This document shows positions 33,045 through 45,275 of a stretch of DNA of 64,000 nucleotides, in pieces. This stretch comes from Rutidosis leptorrhynchoides (taxonomy: Eukaryota; Streptophyta; Magnoliopsida; Asterales; Asteraceae). The notes beneath the pieces are model-generated. The model saw only the letters and a list, made by a program, of their open reading frames with translations, was not told the origin of the DNA and ran no database searches. A program made the translations under genes and the position numbers. Position 1 is the first letter of the stretch, and each line of letters opens with the position of its first letter. The stretch is from contig NC_092338.1 of the NCBI RefSeq assembly GCF_046630445.1, forward strand, positions 204,459,501 to 204,523,500, read 5' to 3'.

Positions 33045-34555
33045 TCACTGAATATCCTATTAGTTTTTAAAAGGAAAGAAAAATTATAATAAGTTATCCA
33101 ATCAATAGACTTTTCTGATTTTGCCCACGTTTCGAATAGCCAAAAGATGTAGCAGAGGGGCAGGATTCGTTTGGTCTCAATATAATTAAGGACTGTTTGG
33201 CTCCAATAACCCGGTCCACGTACAAATCCAACTATTACTACGAACCAGAAAATTTTGATGTCTATCAATTTAACCACTTAAAATAAATTTTCGTAATTTT
33301 AAGAAAATTAGATAAGAAGTAGAATAAAAATCTATGTCTTAAAAACTAGAATAGCGAGAAATAAGAAAGAAAAAGAGTTCGTCGGAAAAAGGTCGAAAAA
33401 GAAAAATGGTTGAAAAATAAAAGGTGACGGAAAAATAAAAGAAACTTATAAAACTTAAAAATAACACTTGACTAACCTAACCTTATTACTACAACTAACT
33501 TAAAATTATAATCGCAAATTGAGATTACTAATTGGAATGATAATTGATACATAGGTAAAAGTCGTCTAAAAATATTAAAGCTTACAGGAAAAACTAAATC
33601 CCAAATGGAAATAACTTAAAAAGAAACTAAAACTTAAAAAGGCGTCGCAAAATTCTAAAGCACCTAAATCTTAGTCTAAAGAAAAAGCACTTAAGGGATT
33701 TTACGGCAAAGCCTAAAAATCTAGAAATAAAAATAACTATGGCAAAAACTAAGTTTAAAACTAAATATGAGTTAAATATACAAATATTACGCTAAAACGA
33801 TTAAAAAGGGACAAAATATAAAAATATACAAAAAGTTGTAAAAATTACAATTTTTATAAAAATATTATTTTTATATTATTTATTTTATAATAGTATTAAT
33901 TTTTATATATAAATAAAACTAATTAAAACTTAGTATAACTAAATAATTAAAATTAAATATTAATTTAATTAAAACCTAAATCTTAATTAATTAATAATAA
34001 TAATTATTACACCGTATTAAATGCGATTAGGGTTTCTGTGTACCCGTGTTAGAGTGGCTCCGCGAGTCGCGGTAATCCAAGCAGAAAACTCCGCGAGTCG
34101 TGGGGATCCCGAATTCAACTCAGGTACAGTTTTAATTCGACGTTTTTTTTTATTTTTTTTTATTTTCTGTTTTTATATTTTCTGTTTTATATCAAAATAT
34201 TTATATATAAAAAAAACTTATATTTTAAAAACTTAAATAAAAATAGAACTACTTTATAATTTTATAAATAAAAACCTTAAAGCTAGATGTATATATATTT
34301 TATTTTTTTATTTTTTTCGTCGGTTTTTTTTTATAAAATATATTTATAAAATAAATTAAATAAAACTTATATTTTTACAAACTAAAGAAACTTTATAAAA
34401 CTTAAATATTTATCAAACTCCTAAAAATATTTATATTTTTGTTTTTCTTTTTATATTTTCGAATATTTAAAACGTATTTTTATAAAAACGAATTTTAATA
34501 AAAGTAAACTAAATTTTTTTTTTATATTAGCGTTGCGCTTCCGGCGTTTAAGGTC
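33045..34555 (-). other. 5' leader of element B
   Basis: About 1.5 kb between primer site and gag, AT-rich, with no ORF of note. It contains a palindrome pair at 34058-34105. The part close to gag is shared with element A (40260-41535). Confidence 0.75.
34058..34105. promoter_or_regulatory. Palindrome pair in the gag leader, B
   Basis: CTCCGCGAGTCGCGG (34058-34072) and CTCCGCGAGTCGTGGGG (34089-34105) have centres about 32 bp apart and a spacer unrelated to that of other pairs. It lies about 450-500 nt downstream of the primer site. Confidence 0.65.
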
Positions 34556-34573
34556 TCCCCGGCAGCGGCGCCA
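34556..34573 (-). other. Primer binding site of element B (tRNA-Asp type)
   Basis: TGGCGCCGCTGCCGGGGA on the minus strand, 8 nt after the 5' LTR end. Typical Athila primer site. Confidence 0.88.
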
Positions 34574-34581
34574 AAAATACT

Positions 34582-36591
34582 TGATGTTTTAGCAGAGTAG
34601 TATATAAAATAGCTTATATTTTTACAGGAAATACTATTAAATACGATACAATTTTACACAAGATATTTATTTATTTAGAGAATGGATATACTTAAACCTT
34701 GCTTCAACACTTATAGGCAGTGTACCTAATCGTACAGTAGTGTAGTTTTTAGTAAGTCCGGTTCGTTCCACAGGGAATCTTTTTAAACAAAGCTTAACGC
34801 TATATTAGTTTACTTTTATAAAAATACAAATATATATATAAGTAATATTATTATTATAAAAGGGGGGGTTTTTACCGTTTAATGACCGGTTTGTCGATTT
34901 TAAAACTTTAGTCACAGTTAAAACCAAATGTAAAATATTAAAAATAAATACAAGACTTAAATTAAAGTGTAAAGTAAATAACGATAATGAAATTGCGAAT
35001 AATAAAAGTGCGATAAAATAAATTTGCGATAATTAAAAAGTACGATAATTAAAAGTGCAATTAAATAAAATAACAATAAAAATGCGATAATTATAAGTAC
35101 AATTAAATATAAAATAAAGGAAATTAAATATGAAATAAAAGAATTATGCTTATTTAAACTTCCGTAATCATGATGGTTGACGTGTTGATTTTAGTTTTAT
35201 GCCCATGGGTTAATTGTCCTTTGTCCTGGATTATTTAATATGTCCGTCTGGTTTTTGTCCATAACAGTCCATCAGTCATAAATATAAAGTGCGAGTATCC
35301 TCGTCAAATTATCCTTATACCCGAAGTCAAATATTCCAACTAATTGGGGATTCGAATTGTAACAAGGTTTTAATGCTTTGTTTAATGAATACACCAGGTT
35401 ATCGACTGCGTGTAAACCAAGGTTTTACTACTTTGTTAACAATTACACCAATTACCCTTGAATGTAATTCACCCCTGTTTCAACAAGTCTATTAACTATT
35501 AATCCAGTTCCGTGTCCGGTAAAATGAATAATTATTGGTATTTATACATATCCCGCCCACCGTACCCAGTCAAGCGTATGTGGTTATATATAAATACGTC
35601 GAATTATAAGTTTGTATATTAAATTAACAAGGTATTGTTTAGTTAATATAAAACCCATTAATAGCCCATAGTCTAATTTCTACAAGTGTCGTTCTTTTGT
35701 CCAAACCCCAATTATGGTACAAAGCCCAATTACCCAATTTTAGTAATTAGCCCAACATCATGATTACTTCGGATTAAATAAGCATAATAATAACTTAGCT
35801 ACGAGACATTAATATAAAAAGGTTGAACATAACTTACAATGATTAAAAATAGCGTAGCGTTACACGGACAGAATTTCGACTTACACCCTTACAATATTCG
35901 CTAACATACCCTTATTATTAGAATTATAATTATAATTAAAATTAAAATATAAATATAAATATAAATATAAATATAAATATAAATATATACGATATAGATA
36001 GAGAGATGGATATATGATGGATGATAAAAAATGCTCAGAATTCGGTTGCTTTTATAGGGACTTTCAGAGTTTGGGCCTCCGCGACTCGCGGCCCTTTTGG
36101 CCTTCAAACTCCGCGAGTCGCGGAGATTGAAAATACAGCTCACATTCTTTGGAGTCTTTCTTGCCGATGATTTATTTATAAATATAATATATATATAATT
36201 AATATAATTAATTATATATTATATTATATTTATATACATAGTTAACTTGTAATTTTTAGTCCGTTGCGTCGAGCGTTGAGAGTTGACTCATGTCCCGGTT
36301 CCGGATTTTCGAACGTCCTTGCGTACAATTTAATATCTTGTACTTTGCGTTTTGAATCTTGTACTCTTGTAATTTCGAGACGTTTCTTATCAATAATTGG
36401 AACCTCTTTGATTGTATTTTGTACTTTTGAGCTTTTTGGTCGTTTGCGTCTTCAATTCGTCGAATCTGTCTTTTGTCTTCACCTTTTATTATTTAAACGA
36501 ATATCACTTGTAAATAGAACAATTGCAACTAAAAGCTTGTCTTTCTTGAGGAATAATGCTATGAAATATATGTTCGTCTTTAGCCTTATCA
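34582..36591 (-). mobile_element. 5' LTR of element B
   Basis: 2,010 bp. Near-identical to 19616-21609. Length differences come mainly from AT-rich simple repeats near 35930-35990. Followed on the right by the AAAAT duplication at 36592-36596. Confidence 0.92.
36049..36125 (-). promoter_or_regulatory. 5' LTR B U3: TATA box and palindrome pair
   Basis: TATAAAAG (minus, 36056-36049) with CTCCGCGACTCGCGG at 36077-36091 and CTCCGCGAGTCGCGGAG at 36109-36125. This is the presumed promoter of full-length B RNA. Confidence 0.75.
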
Positions 36592-36596
36592 AAAAT

Positions 36597-37900
36597 CTTT
36601 TATGAAACGTCGGTAAAAACCGGCATGCCCTAGAAAACTCCTAACTCCTCTAACATTGGTGGGATGTGGAAGTTTAGCAATTACATCTACTTTAGCTCTA
36701 TCCACTTCAATTCCTTCCTTTGAAATTTTATGACCAAGAACGATGCCTTCTCTAACCATGAAATGGCATTTCTCCCAATTAAGAACTAGATTTGATTGTT
36801 CGCATCTAATAAGCATTCGTTCAAGATTAACTAGACATGATTCAAATGTATCACTGAAGACTGAAAAGTCATCCATGAAAACTTCCATGCATTCTTCTAT
36901 CATGTCATGAAAAATCGCCATCATGCACCTTTGAAAGGTTGCAGGGGCGTTGCAAATCCAAATGGCATGCGTTTGTAAGCAAAAGTACCATAACGGAATG
37001 TGAAGGTAGTTTTATCTTGGTCCTCGGGTGCTATTGGAATTTGAAAGTATCCGGAAAAACCGTCAAGAAAACAATAGTAACTGTTCCCGGCCAACCTTTC
37101 CAACATTTGATCAATGAAAGGTAGGGGAAAGTGATCTTTTCTGGTGGCGTCATTTAATTTTCTATAATCAATACAAACACTCCATCCTGTTACAGTCCTA
37201 GTAGGAATAAGCTCATTTTTTTCATTTGTGATGACAGTCATGCCACCTTTCTTAGGTACGCATTGAACTGGGCTTACCCATAGACTATCAGAGATTGGAT
37301 AAATTAAACCTGCATCTAGCAGTTTAATAATTTCTTTCTTAACAACATCTTGCATATTAAGATTTAGTCTTCATTGGCGTTGCACATATGTTTTATGGCC
37401 TTCTTCCATAAGGATTTTATGTGTGCTATACGAAGGACTTATGCCTTTAATGTCATGAATCTTCCATGCAATAGCTGGTTTATGAGCTTTTAGCACAGAA
37501 ATGAGTTGAGATTTTTCATTTTCAGTAAGAGAAGACAATATTATTACTGGCAATTCAGATTCACCATGTAAATAAGCATATTCCAAATGGTTTGGAAGAG
37601 GCTTTAACTCTAATGTCAGTGGTTCTTCTATCGATGATTTGTATCGATATCTGTCTTCCTATTTTAGCATTTGAAGTTCTTCTGTTGTTGGTTCGTATTC
37701 ATTAGCCATGAGTGTATCTAACATTTCAGCTTCATCAATTGGTTCAGTTCCTTCCCCTAAAGAACATTCTCCTGTTCCTTGTAATTCTGGAAATTCTTCT
37801 AACAATTCTGCATGTGAATCTATAGTTTGAATGTAATAACATGTATCATCTGCAGATTGTGGTTATTGCATGGCTCTATCAACAGAAAAGGTAACACTCT
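36597..37900 (-). pseudogene. Element A pol: reverse transcriptase, cut by B
   Basis: Collinear with B 29553-30608. Visible pieces are 37355-36921 (MQDVVKKEIIKLLDAG to the FGFATP region) and 36924-36589, with the catalytic FMDDFSVFS and the GHAGFYRRFIKDF block that runs into the B insertion point. Damage includes a one-base loss near 36955 and a stop near 37371 (TGA for a codon before LNPNMQ). The reading frame resumes at 19610 beyond element B. Confidence 0.85.
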
Positions 37901-38442
37901 CATCCTCTATACTTAGGGTCAGTTTCTTACCGAACACGTCTATTATTGCTTTAACGGTGTTTAAGAATGGTCTTCCAAATATAAGAGGAACCCGAGAATC
38001 TTCTTCCATGTCCAAAATAACAAAATCTACTGGAAATACTAAAGTACCAACTTTAACTAGCTAATTGTATGCTTATTCGTGTTGGTTTCAATTCTCCAAG
38101 GTCTAGTTTAGCGTATAATGAATACGGCATTAGATTTATACTAGCACCTAAATTTGCCAACACTTCTATTGGACTAAGACTACCCAGAAAACATGGAATT
38201 GTGAAACTTCCTGGATCTGATAATTTCTTTGGTATCTTATTCAACAACACTGCAGAACAATTAGCATTCTTAGTAACAGCCGAGAGTTCTTCCATTTTCT
38301 TTCTATTTGTGATTAGATCTTTCAGAAATTTAGCATATCTTGGCATTCCTGAAATCACATCAATGAAAGGAAGATTTACATTTATTTGTTTAAACATATC
38401 CAAGAATTTGGATTGCTCGGCTTCAAGTCTTTCTTTTCTCAT
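37901..38442 (-). pseudogene. Element A pol: protease with 44-bp deletion
   Basis: The active-site region reads ANLGASINLMPYSL: the usual D of ADLGA is replaced by N, so the catalytic aspartate appears lost. Near 38060 about 44 bp present in B are missing between two CTAG tetranucleotides, shifting the frame and ending it in TAA. Confidence 0.8.
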
Positions 38443-38547
38443 TTTACTCGGATAAGGAAGTGGTGGTTGGTATGGTTTAACATAAGGTTTAGCTTTAACT
38501 GTGTTATCTTCATTAACCTTTTCAACTACCGGTTCTTTTTCCTTCTC

Positions 38548-40259
38548 TTACTCAGGCTGTGGTGCCTGTGTAGTGGGAATAGCGTCATCAGAAATTACAG
38601 GTATTTCAGGTGGTTTAAGTGTAATACCACTTCTTGTGGTAATGGCTTTAGCTGTTTCATTCCGGGGGTTAGCATTTGTATCGCTAGGTAGACTTCCTGG
38701 TTTTCTTTCACCTATCAACCCTGCTTGGTTACTTACTTCTTGTTCCAGATTTTGGATAGATGCTTGTTGATTTCTAAATGCTTGAGCATTTTGTTCATTC
38801 GTTTGTTTCTGAGATGTGAAAAATTGAGTTTGAGATTCAACTAGCTTCGACATCATTTCTTCTAAATTTGGATTTTTATCATCGGTTTGTGGTGGTTTAT
38901 TTTGAAAAATAGGTCTTTGCTTATTGTAAGTATTGTTGGATAATTGTTGATTGTTAGGACCTTGTTGGTTGTTGTATGGAACATTTCGGTTATAATTCTG
39001 ATTTTGATTGTAGATTGGTCTTGGCGGTTGATAATTATTCTGATAATTATTTCCAGGCCTTTGGTTCATGTATGAAACATTCTCTCTTTGTTCCATTGTT
39101 TGCTCAATACTGAGACAATCTTTTGTCAAATGTGGTCCTCCACACTGCTCACAACTAATTCGTATTGCGTGAATATCTTTAGTCATCTTTTCTATTCATC
39201 TCTCGAAAGCATCTATCTTTGCAGACATGGAATCAAAGTCATGGCTAGAATCGGCTCTAGCCGCTTTAGATGATCTAACGATATCTTTTTCTTGATGCCA
39301 CTCATGTGAGTGGGAAACAGTGTTATCAATAATTTTGTAAGCTTCAGTTGCGGTTTTCTTCATAATGGAACCACCAGCTGCTATATCGATGTCTTTTTGT
39401 GTAGTGATGTGGCATCCTTGGTAGAATATTTGTACTATTTGATAAGTGTCTAAACCATGTTGCGGACATCCTCTTAACAACTTTCCAAATCTTGTCCATG
39501 CCTCATATAGAGTTTCATTTGGCTTTTGTGTGAACGTAACTATTTCTCCTTGAAGTCTCACGGCTTTAGATGCCGGAAAGAATTGTTTAAGAAATTTTTC
39601 AACTAATGCATCCCATGTATCAATCGCCCCTTCAGGTAACGATTCTAACCAATCTTTGGCTTCTCCCTTTAAAGTCCAGGGAAATAACATGAGATAGATC
39701 TGTTCATCCTCAACTTCTCAGATTTTAAATAGAGTACAAATCCTATTAAAGGTACGAAGATGTTCGTTTGGATCTTCCTTCGGCGCACCACTAAATTGGC
39801 ATTGATTAGTTACATGTGTAGAATTTGTCCTTTGATTTCATAATCTGGCGCATTAATGTTTGGTTGAGTAATTGCGTGACCTTGGCCAGTGCGTTTAGCC
39901 CTCATTCGGTCTTCCATACTTAGAGGTTCCAGATTTTCCATGATTGAATTTGTTAAATCTGAATCACTAGAGGATTCTGACTTAATGGTTTCTTCCTCAA
40001 CAATATCTGGATGAGTAATTTGTGGTTCAGGAGGAATGATTAGTGGTTCATGATCTCTGAATTGTTCTTGAATATCCTCCAGATTCTCAATTGTGAGGTC
40101 GGGTTTAAAAAATGGATTATCGGAAATTTGAATTGGAGTACATGGTCGACTAGATGATGATTCTAAAGAAAAATTAACGGCGACAATATTGGCTAAATGT
40201 CTTGATCGAGTTACAGGTGGTGAACGTATAAAAGGCGGTGAACGTTTTGCTCGGTGCAT
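38548..40259 (-). pseudogene. Element A gag
   Basis: ATG at 40259 (MHRAKRSPPF), same start as B. It is broken by a 1-bp deletion near 39808 (frame lost after QILHM), a TGA near 39719 in the LFKI/EVEDEQ segment, and a TGA at 39198-39196 where B has CGA. The tail 38548-39186 keeps CEQCGGPHLTKDC and the Asn/Gln-rich stretch that B has lost to stops. Comparing A and B shows that gag and pol were once one long frame. Confidence 0.85.
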
Positions 40260-41373
40260 TCATTGAATATCCTATTAGTTATAAAAGATAAAAATTATAT
40301 AAGTTATCAAATTAATAGACTTTTCTTATTTTGCCCACGTTTCGAATATCCAATAGATGCAGCAGGTAGCCAGGACCCTTTAAATCGGAAGCCCACAACT
40401 CGCCACTAACAAATCCAACTATTACTACGAACCAGAAAATTTTGGATGTCTATCAATTTAACCGCTTAAAATAACTTGTCGTCGAAATTTTGAAATAAAA
40501 ATCTATGTCCTAAAAACTAGAGCGTCGAGAAATAAGAAAGAAAAAGAGTGCGTCGGAAAACGTCGAAAAATAAAAGGTCGAAAAATAAAAATAAGAAAAT
40601 AAAGCGTCGAAACTTAAAAGTCTAAAAACTAAATATTAAAACTTACGTCTAGGTATTGAAGCTTAAAAGGAATTCTATATCCAAAATGGCAATAACTTAA
40701 AAAGTACTAAAATCATAAAACGGCGTCGCAAAATTCTAAAGCACCTAAATCTTTGTCTAAAGAAAAAGCACTTAAGGAATTTTACGGCAAAGCCTAAAAA
40801 TCTAGAAATAAAAATAACTACGGCAAAATACTAGTCTTAAAACTAATTACGAACGATAACTATACAATTACGAATAAAAAGATACAAAATATAAAAATAA
40901 AACTTAATGTTATAAAAATAAAAATATTATTTTTATATTACTTATTTTATAAAAGTATCAAATTTATATTTTAATAAAACTAATTAGACTTAATAATACT
41001 AATTAAAACTAAAAATAAAACTAAATTAAACTAATTAATATTTTAATTAAACCCTAAATGATTTAATTAATAATAATAAAAATTAAATTAAACCCTAAAT
41101 CGTATTAAATGCTGTACCAGGTTTCAGTTGTCAGACATCTCCGCGAGTGCGAATTTCTTCAGCCAAATAACTCCGCGAGTGCGAGGGATCCAGATTCAGA
41201 TGATATGCAGGTTCAAATTACGCAGGTTCAGTATTTTATTTATTTATTTTATTTTTAAATTTTAATTTTCTTTTTTGTAGTAAAAGAAATTTAAATAAAA
41301 CTTATATATTAAAAATTACTTATTAATTTTTATAATTCTAAAAAAATGAACTTTTTAATTAAAGCACCTAAAT

Positions 41374-41432
<59 letters not shown>

Positions 41433-41535
41433 TTTATATTTTTGTTTTTAATATTAAAACTTATATTTTTACAAAAATAAATTAAAACTTAAATAAAAAT
41501 ATTTTTTTATAGCGTTTTGCTTCGGCGTTGAATTT
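40260..41535 (-). other. 5' leader of element A
   Basis: Non-coding and AT-rich, with a palindrome pair at 41139-41185 and an (AT)n tract at 41376-41429. Confidence 0.75.
41139..41185. promoter_or_regulatory. Palindrome pair in the gag leader, A
   Basis: CTCCGCGAGTGCG (41139-41151) and CTCCGCGAGTGCGAG (41171-41185), start-to-start 32 bp. This is the A-family variant of the motif, with its right arm decayed. Confidence 0.6.
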
Positions 41536-41553
41536 TTCTCGGCAGCGGCGCCA
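41536..41553 (-). other. Primer binding site of element A (tRNA-Asp type)
   Basis: TGGCGCCGCTGCCGAGAA on the minus strand, 8 nt from the LTR end. Confidence 0.85.
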
Positions 41554-41785
41554 AAAATACTTGATGTTTAGCGAGGTGTATACGAAATAGTTATATTTGT
41601 ATTGCGAAATATTATTAAATACGATACAATTTTACACAAGTTATTTATTTATTATTAGAGTGGATATACCTAAACCTTGCTACAACACTATAGGCAGTGT
41701 ACCTAATCGTAAAGTAGTGTAGTTTTTAGTAAGTCCGGTTCATTCCACAGGGAGCTAGCCAAGTTTAACGCTATATTTTTAAACT

Positions 41786-41940
<155 letters not shown>

Positions 41941-43048
41941 GACCGGAATTTTTACCGTTTAATGACCGGTTTGTCGATTTTATGTCTTTAGTCACAATTA
42001 AAACCTAATGTAAAATATTAAATATACAAATAACTTAATTTAAAGCGTAAAGTAAATGACGATAAATAAAATTGCGATAATTAAAAGTGCGATAAATAAA
42101 ATAACGATAAATAAAATTGCGATAATTAAAAAGTACGATAATTAAAAGTGCGATAAGATATAAAATAAAGGAATTATGCTTATTTAAACTTCCATAATCA
42201 TGATGTTCGACGTGTTGATTTTAATTTATTATCATGGGTTAATTGTCCTTTGTCCTGGATTATTCGATATGTCCATATGGTTTTGTCCATAATAGTCCAT
42301 CAGTCATAAATATAAATTGCGAGAGTCCTCGTCAAATTATCCTTATACCCGAAGTCAAATATTCCAACTAATTGGGGATTCGAACTGTAACAAGGTCTTA
42401 ATACTTTGTTTAATGAATACACCAGGTTATCGACTGCGTGTAATCCAAGTTTTCAATACTTTGTTAACAATTACACCAATTACCCTTGAATGTAATCCAC
42501 CCATGCTTCAACGAGTCCATTGACTATTAATCCATCCCCGTGTCCGGTAAAATGAACAATTATTGGTATTTATAGATATCCCGCCCGCCGTACCCGATTA
42601 AGCGTATGTGGTTATTTATAGATACGTCGAATTGTAACCTTTAATATTAAATTAACGAGGTATCGTTTAGTTAATATAAAACCCATTAATAGCCCATAGT
42701 CTAATTTCCACAAGTGTCGTTCTTTTGTCCAAACCCCAATTATGATCCAAAGCCCAATTACCCCGTCTTTAATATTTAGCCCAACATCACGATTACTTCG
42801 GCTTAAATAAGCATAATAATAACTTATCTACGAGACATTAATTTAAAAAAGTTGAACATAACTTACAATGAGTATTAATAGCGTAGCGTTACACGGACAG
42901 AGTTTCAACTTACACACTTAAAACATTCGCCACTATAACCTTATTATTATTAAACTTAAATTAAAATTAAAATTAAAATTATATATATATATTTTAACGT
43001 ATATAGAAAAGAAAGAAAAGGGGTAAGAAATCGATCAGAATGCGCGAC

Positions 43049-43125
43049 CTTTTATAGGCCCACGTTTCACTGTACAGCTCCGCGAATGCGGAGGTTTTTT
43101 TCATCACAGCTCCGCGAGTGCGGAG
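43049..43125 (-). promoter_or_regulatory. LTR A U3: TATA box and palindrome pair
   Basis: TATAAAAG (minus, 43056-43049), 21 bp, then CTCCGCGAATGCGGAG (43078-43093) and CTCCGCGAGTGCGGAG (43110-43125). Centres are exactly 32 bp apart. Confidence 0.75.
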
Positions 43126-43583
43126 GTATGGAATCCAGCTCATAGATTAAATCCAAAACGTGGGCTGCGTATAATTATAATATATAATAATATATATAAT
43201 TAATTATATAATATTTTATATTCTTTTGCATAGTTGACTTGTAATTTTTGGTCCATTGCGTCGCGCGATGAAAGTAGGTTCATGTCTTGGTTCCGAATTT
43301 CCGAACGCCTTTTCGTACGATTTAATATCTTGTACTTTGTGTTTCACGGCTTGTACTATTGTAATTTTTAGACGTTTCTGATCATTAATTTGAACCACTT
43401 GGATTGTACTTTGTACTTTTTAACTTTTTGGTCATTTGCGTCTTCAAATCGTCGAATCTGTCTTTTGTCTTCACCTTTTATTATTTAAATGAATATCACT
43501 TGTAAATAGAACAATTGCAACTAAAAGCTTTTCTTTCTTGAAGGATAATGCTATGAAATATATATTCATTTTTAGCATTATCA

Positions 43584-45261
43584 GGAGTAATTCGTTTCTT
43601 TCTCTTCTTTTACTTATTTTGCTTCGTTATATCCTTAAACTATACCCTATCCTAAGCTTATCACTAAGTGTGGGATTCCAACCCAATATTGAGCTTAGAT
43701 ACATTTTCCGACATGTTCAAACTCTAAGTGTGAGATTTTAGATCCCTAAAATCTAAGAATGAACATTAGGGAAAATGTTCCTCTAAGTGTGGGATAGCGG
43801 TGTAGTACACCGTAATTAGCTATGGGATGCTCGGAAAATGTTCTTAACATAAAATTTTACTAAGCTTTTCGAGTATACCTACTATTTAGATTCTTTATCC
43901 TCAACGTAAATTTTTCAAAAATTTTGACTAAATGATACTTTCTGAAAAAGTACTTTCGAAAATCAAGCGTGTTTGTTCTAAAATTAAGACAAATGAAGAT
44001 ATAAATCTTCCTAAGGATGAACCGATTCTCTAAAAGAGCATTGCATGACTAGGCATTATCAACTCAATATAATTGCTGTGAGGCACCCCAAAAATGGCCT
44101 AATAAGCATTCATTTTTAATGCTTCACTATCTTTTTCGTTGAGAGTGCCGATGTTAGCATTTAGAGTTAGAACTTGACCTTGACATACATTTCGAGGCCA
44201 ATGGTTAGTAAGCGCCATACGTGGTGTAGGTGCGATACTCCTTCCGAAATCATTCTGAATAGAGAAGACAAAAATCATCCGTTTCCGTTTCCACTCCACG
44301 CATTTAAACCGACCAACTCATCCTAAAGAGTTGATGAATCAGAAAATACTCACCCCAAATTCACTATCAAATACGTTACCCTTTCCACCTTTTTTCCTTT
44401 CTCATTTTCAAAATCTAGAAATTCAAAGAGATAGATTGACCAAGTTTACTTCAAACACTTGTCGAAAAATTCCGAAATTCCAGACTGTTTTTTACAGGTC
44501 AAAAAGACCTATTTCTGGTGAAATACCTTTCTCTATGGGCACAAGAAGAAATAGACAAAGTTATGAAGATGGGATATTAAAAATAAAAATAAAAAAAATT
44601 GTTGAGAAAAACCTCAAAAATAAAGAAGAGAAAAGTCTTCAAATAAAAGCATTGATCCCCCAAGAAAATGAAGATTGTGACCCAGGAGGATTGCAGAAAA
44701 GAAGCAAAGTCTTCCCTGAAAATCATCACAATCTGAAGGAACTCTTCAACAAAAATAGAGTATCATCTTTCCTAGAAAAAGTATATCCTCATGAAACCGA
44801 AATCTATCGAATCTCTCTAAATTTCAATGATTTGAAAATCACCCTTTTTTCCATATCAAAACCTTCGCTTTTCTCCACAAATCAGCCTTTAAACACGCTC
44901 TTCCTCTTGAAAGAATGATTAGGGAGAAGATCAGTGACGTCCTTATCTAACTGGTGGAGATTTGATTCTTGGTCAACCCTATGACAATACTTGCAACATG
45001 ATTGGCTATGAGCGAATTCATTTCATATATTGATAGGGAACCCCAAACACTTGAGTGATTTGAGTGACCCGTGTAAGGAAGACAAAGTCATGTAACCTCC
45101 TCTCATGCTTGCATAGATAGTTTCTACCCCTTTTAGAAGACGGTTTGTCTGATCTTAGTCTTATAATAAATAACAAGCCACTTGAATAATAGAACGGAAA
45201 CCTCGGAAGCATCCTTGACCTCAAAATAAAAGAAAGGTTTGCTTGAGGACAAGCAAAGTCT
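43584..45261 (+). mobile_element. 3' internal end of Athila-like element G
   Basis: Plus-strand sequence leading into the LTR at 45276, with polypurine-like motifs AAGTGTGGGA at 43666 and 43785. A 195-aa frame (44331-44918) lies here but shows no recognisable domain, is Lys/Asn-rich and is not supported as a gene. Element A is inserted at 43583/43584; the remainder of G upstream is not found in this window. Confidence 0.6.
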
Positions 45262-45275
45262 AAGTGTGGGATATT
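45262..45275 (+). other. Polypurine tract of element G
   Basis: AAGTGTGGGATATT directly before TGATATCGG; preceded by GCTTGAGGACAAGC, the inverted repeat seen before LTRs B and C. Confidence 0.75.

Larger units (their letters stand above)
19616..36591 (-). mobile_element. Complete Athila element B nested in A
   Basis: 16,976 bp with two LTRs (34582-36591 as 5', 19616-21609 as 3'), primer site, gag-pol, zinc-knuckle ORF, ATHILA ORF1-type ORF and polypurine tract. Flanked by a perfect AAAAT duplication. The LTRs differ at roughly 15-20 positions by eye (about 1%), so insertion is recent. Coding capacity is nevertheless lost through several nonsense codons and indels, so it probably moved in trans or decayed afterwards. 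Confidence 0.92.

Noticed and set aside
44331-44918. 195-aa plus-strand frame in element G
   Set aside because: Low-complexity Lys/Asn/Phe-rich, no motif, located in a retroelement 3' region.
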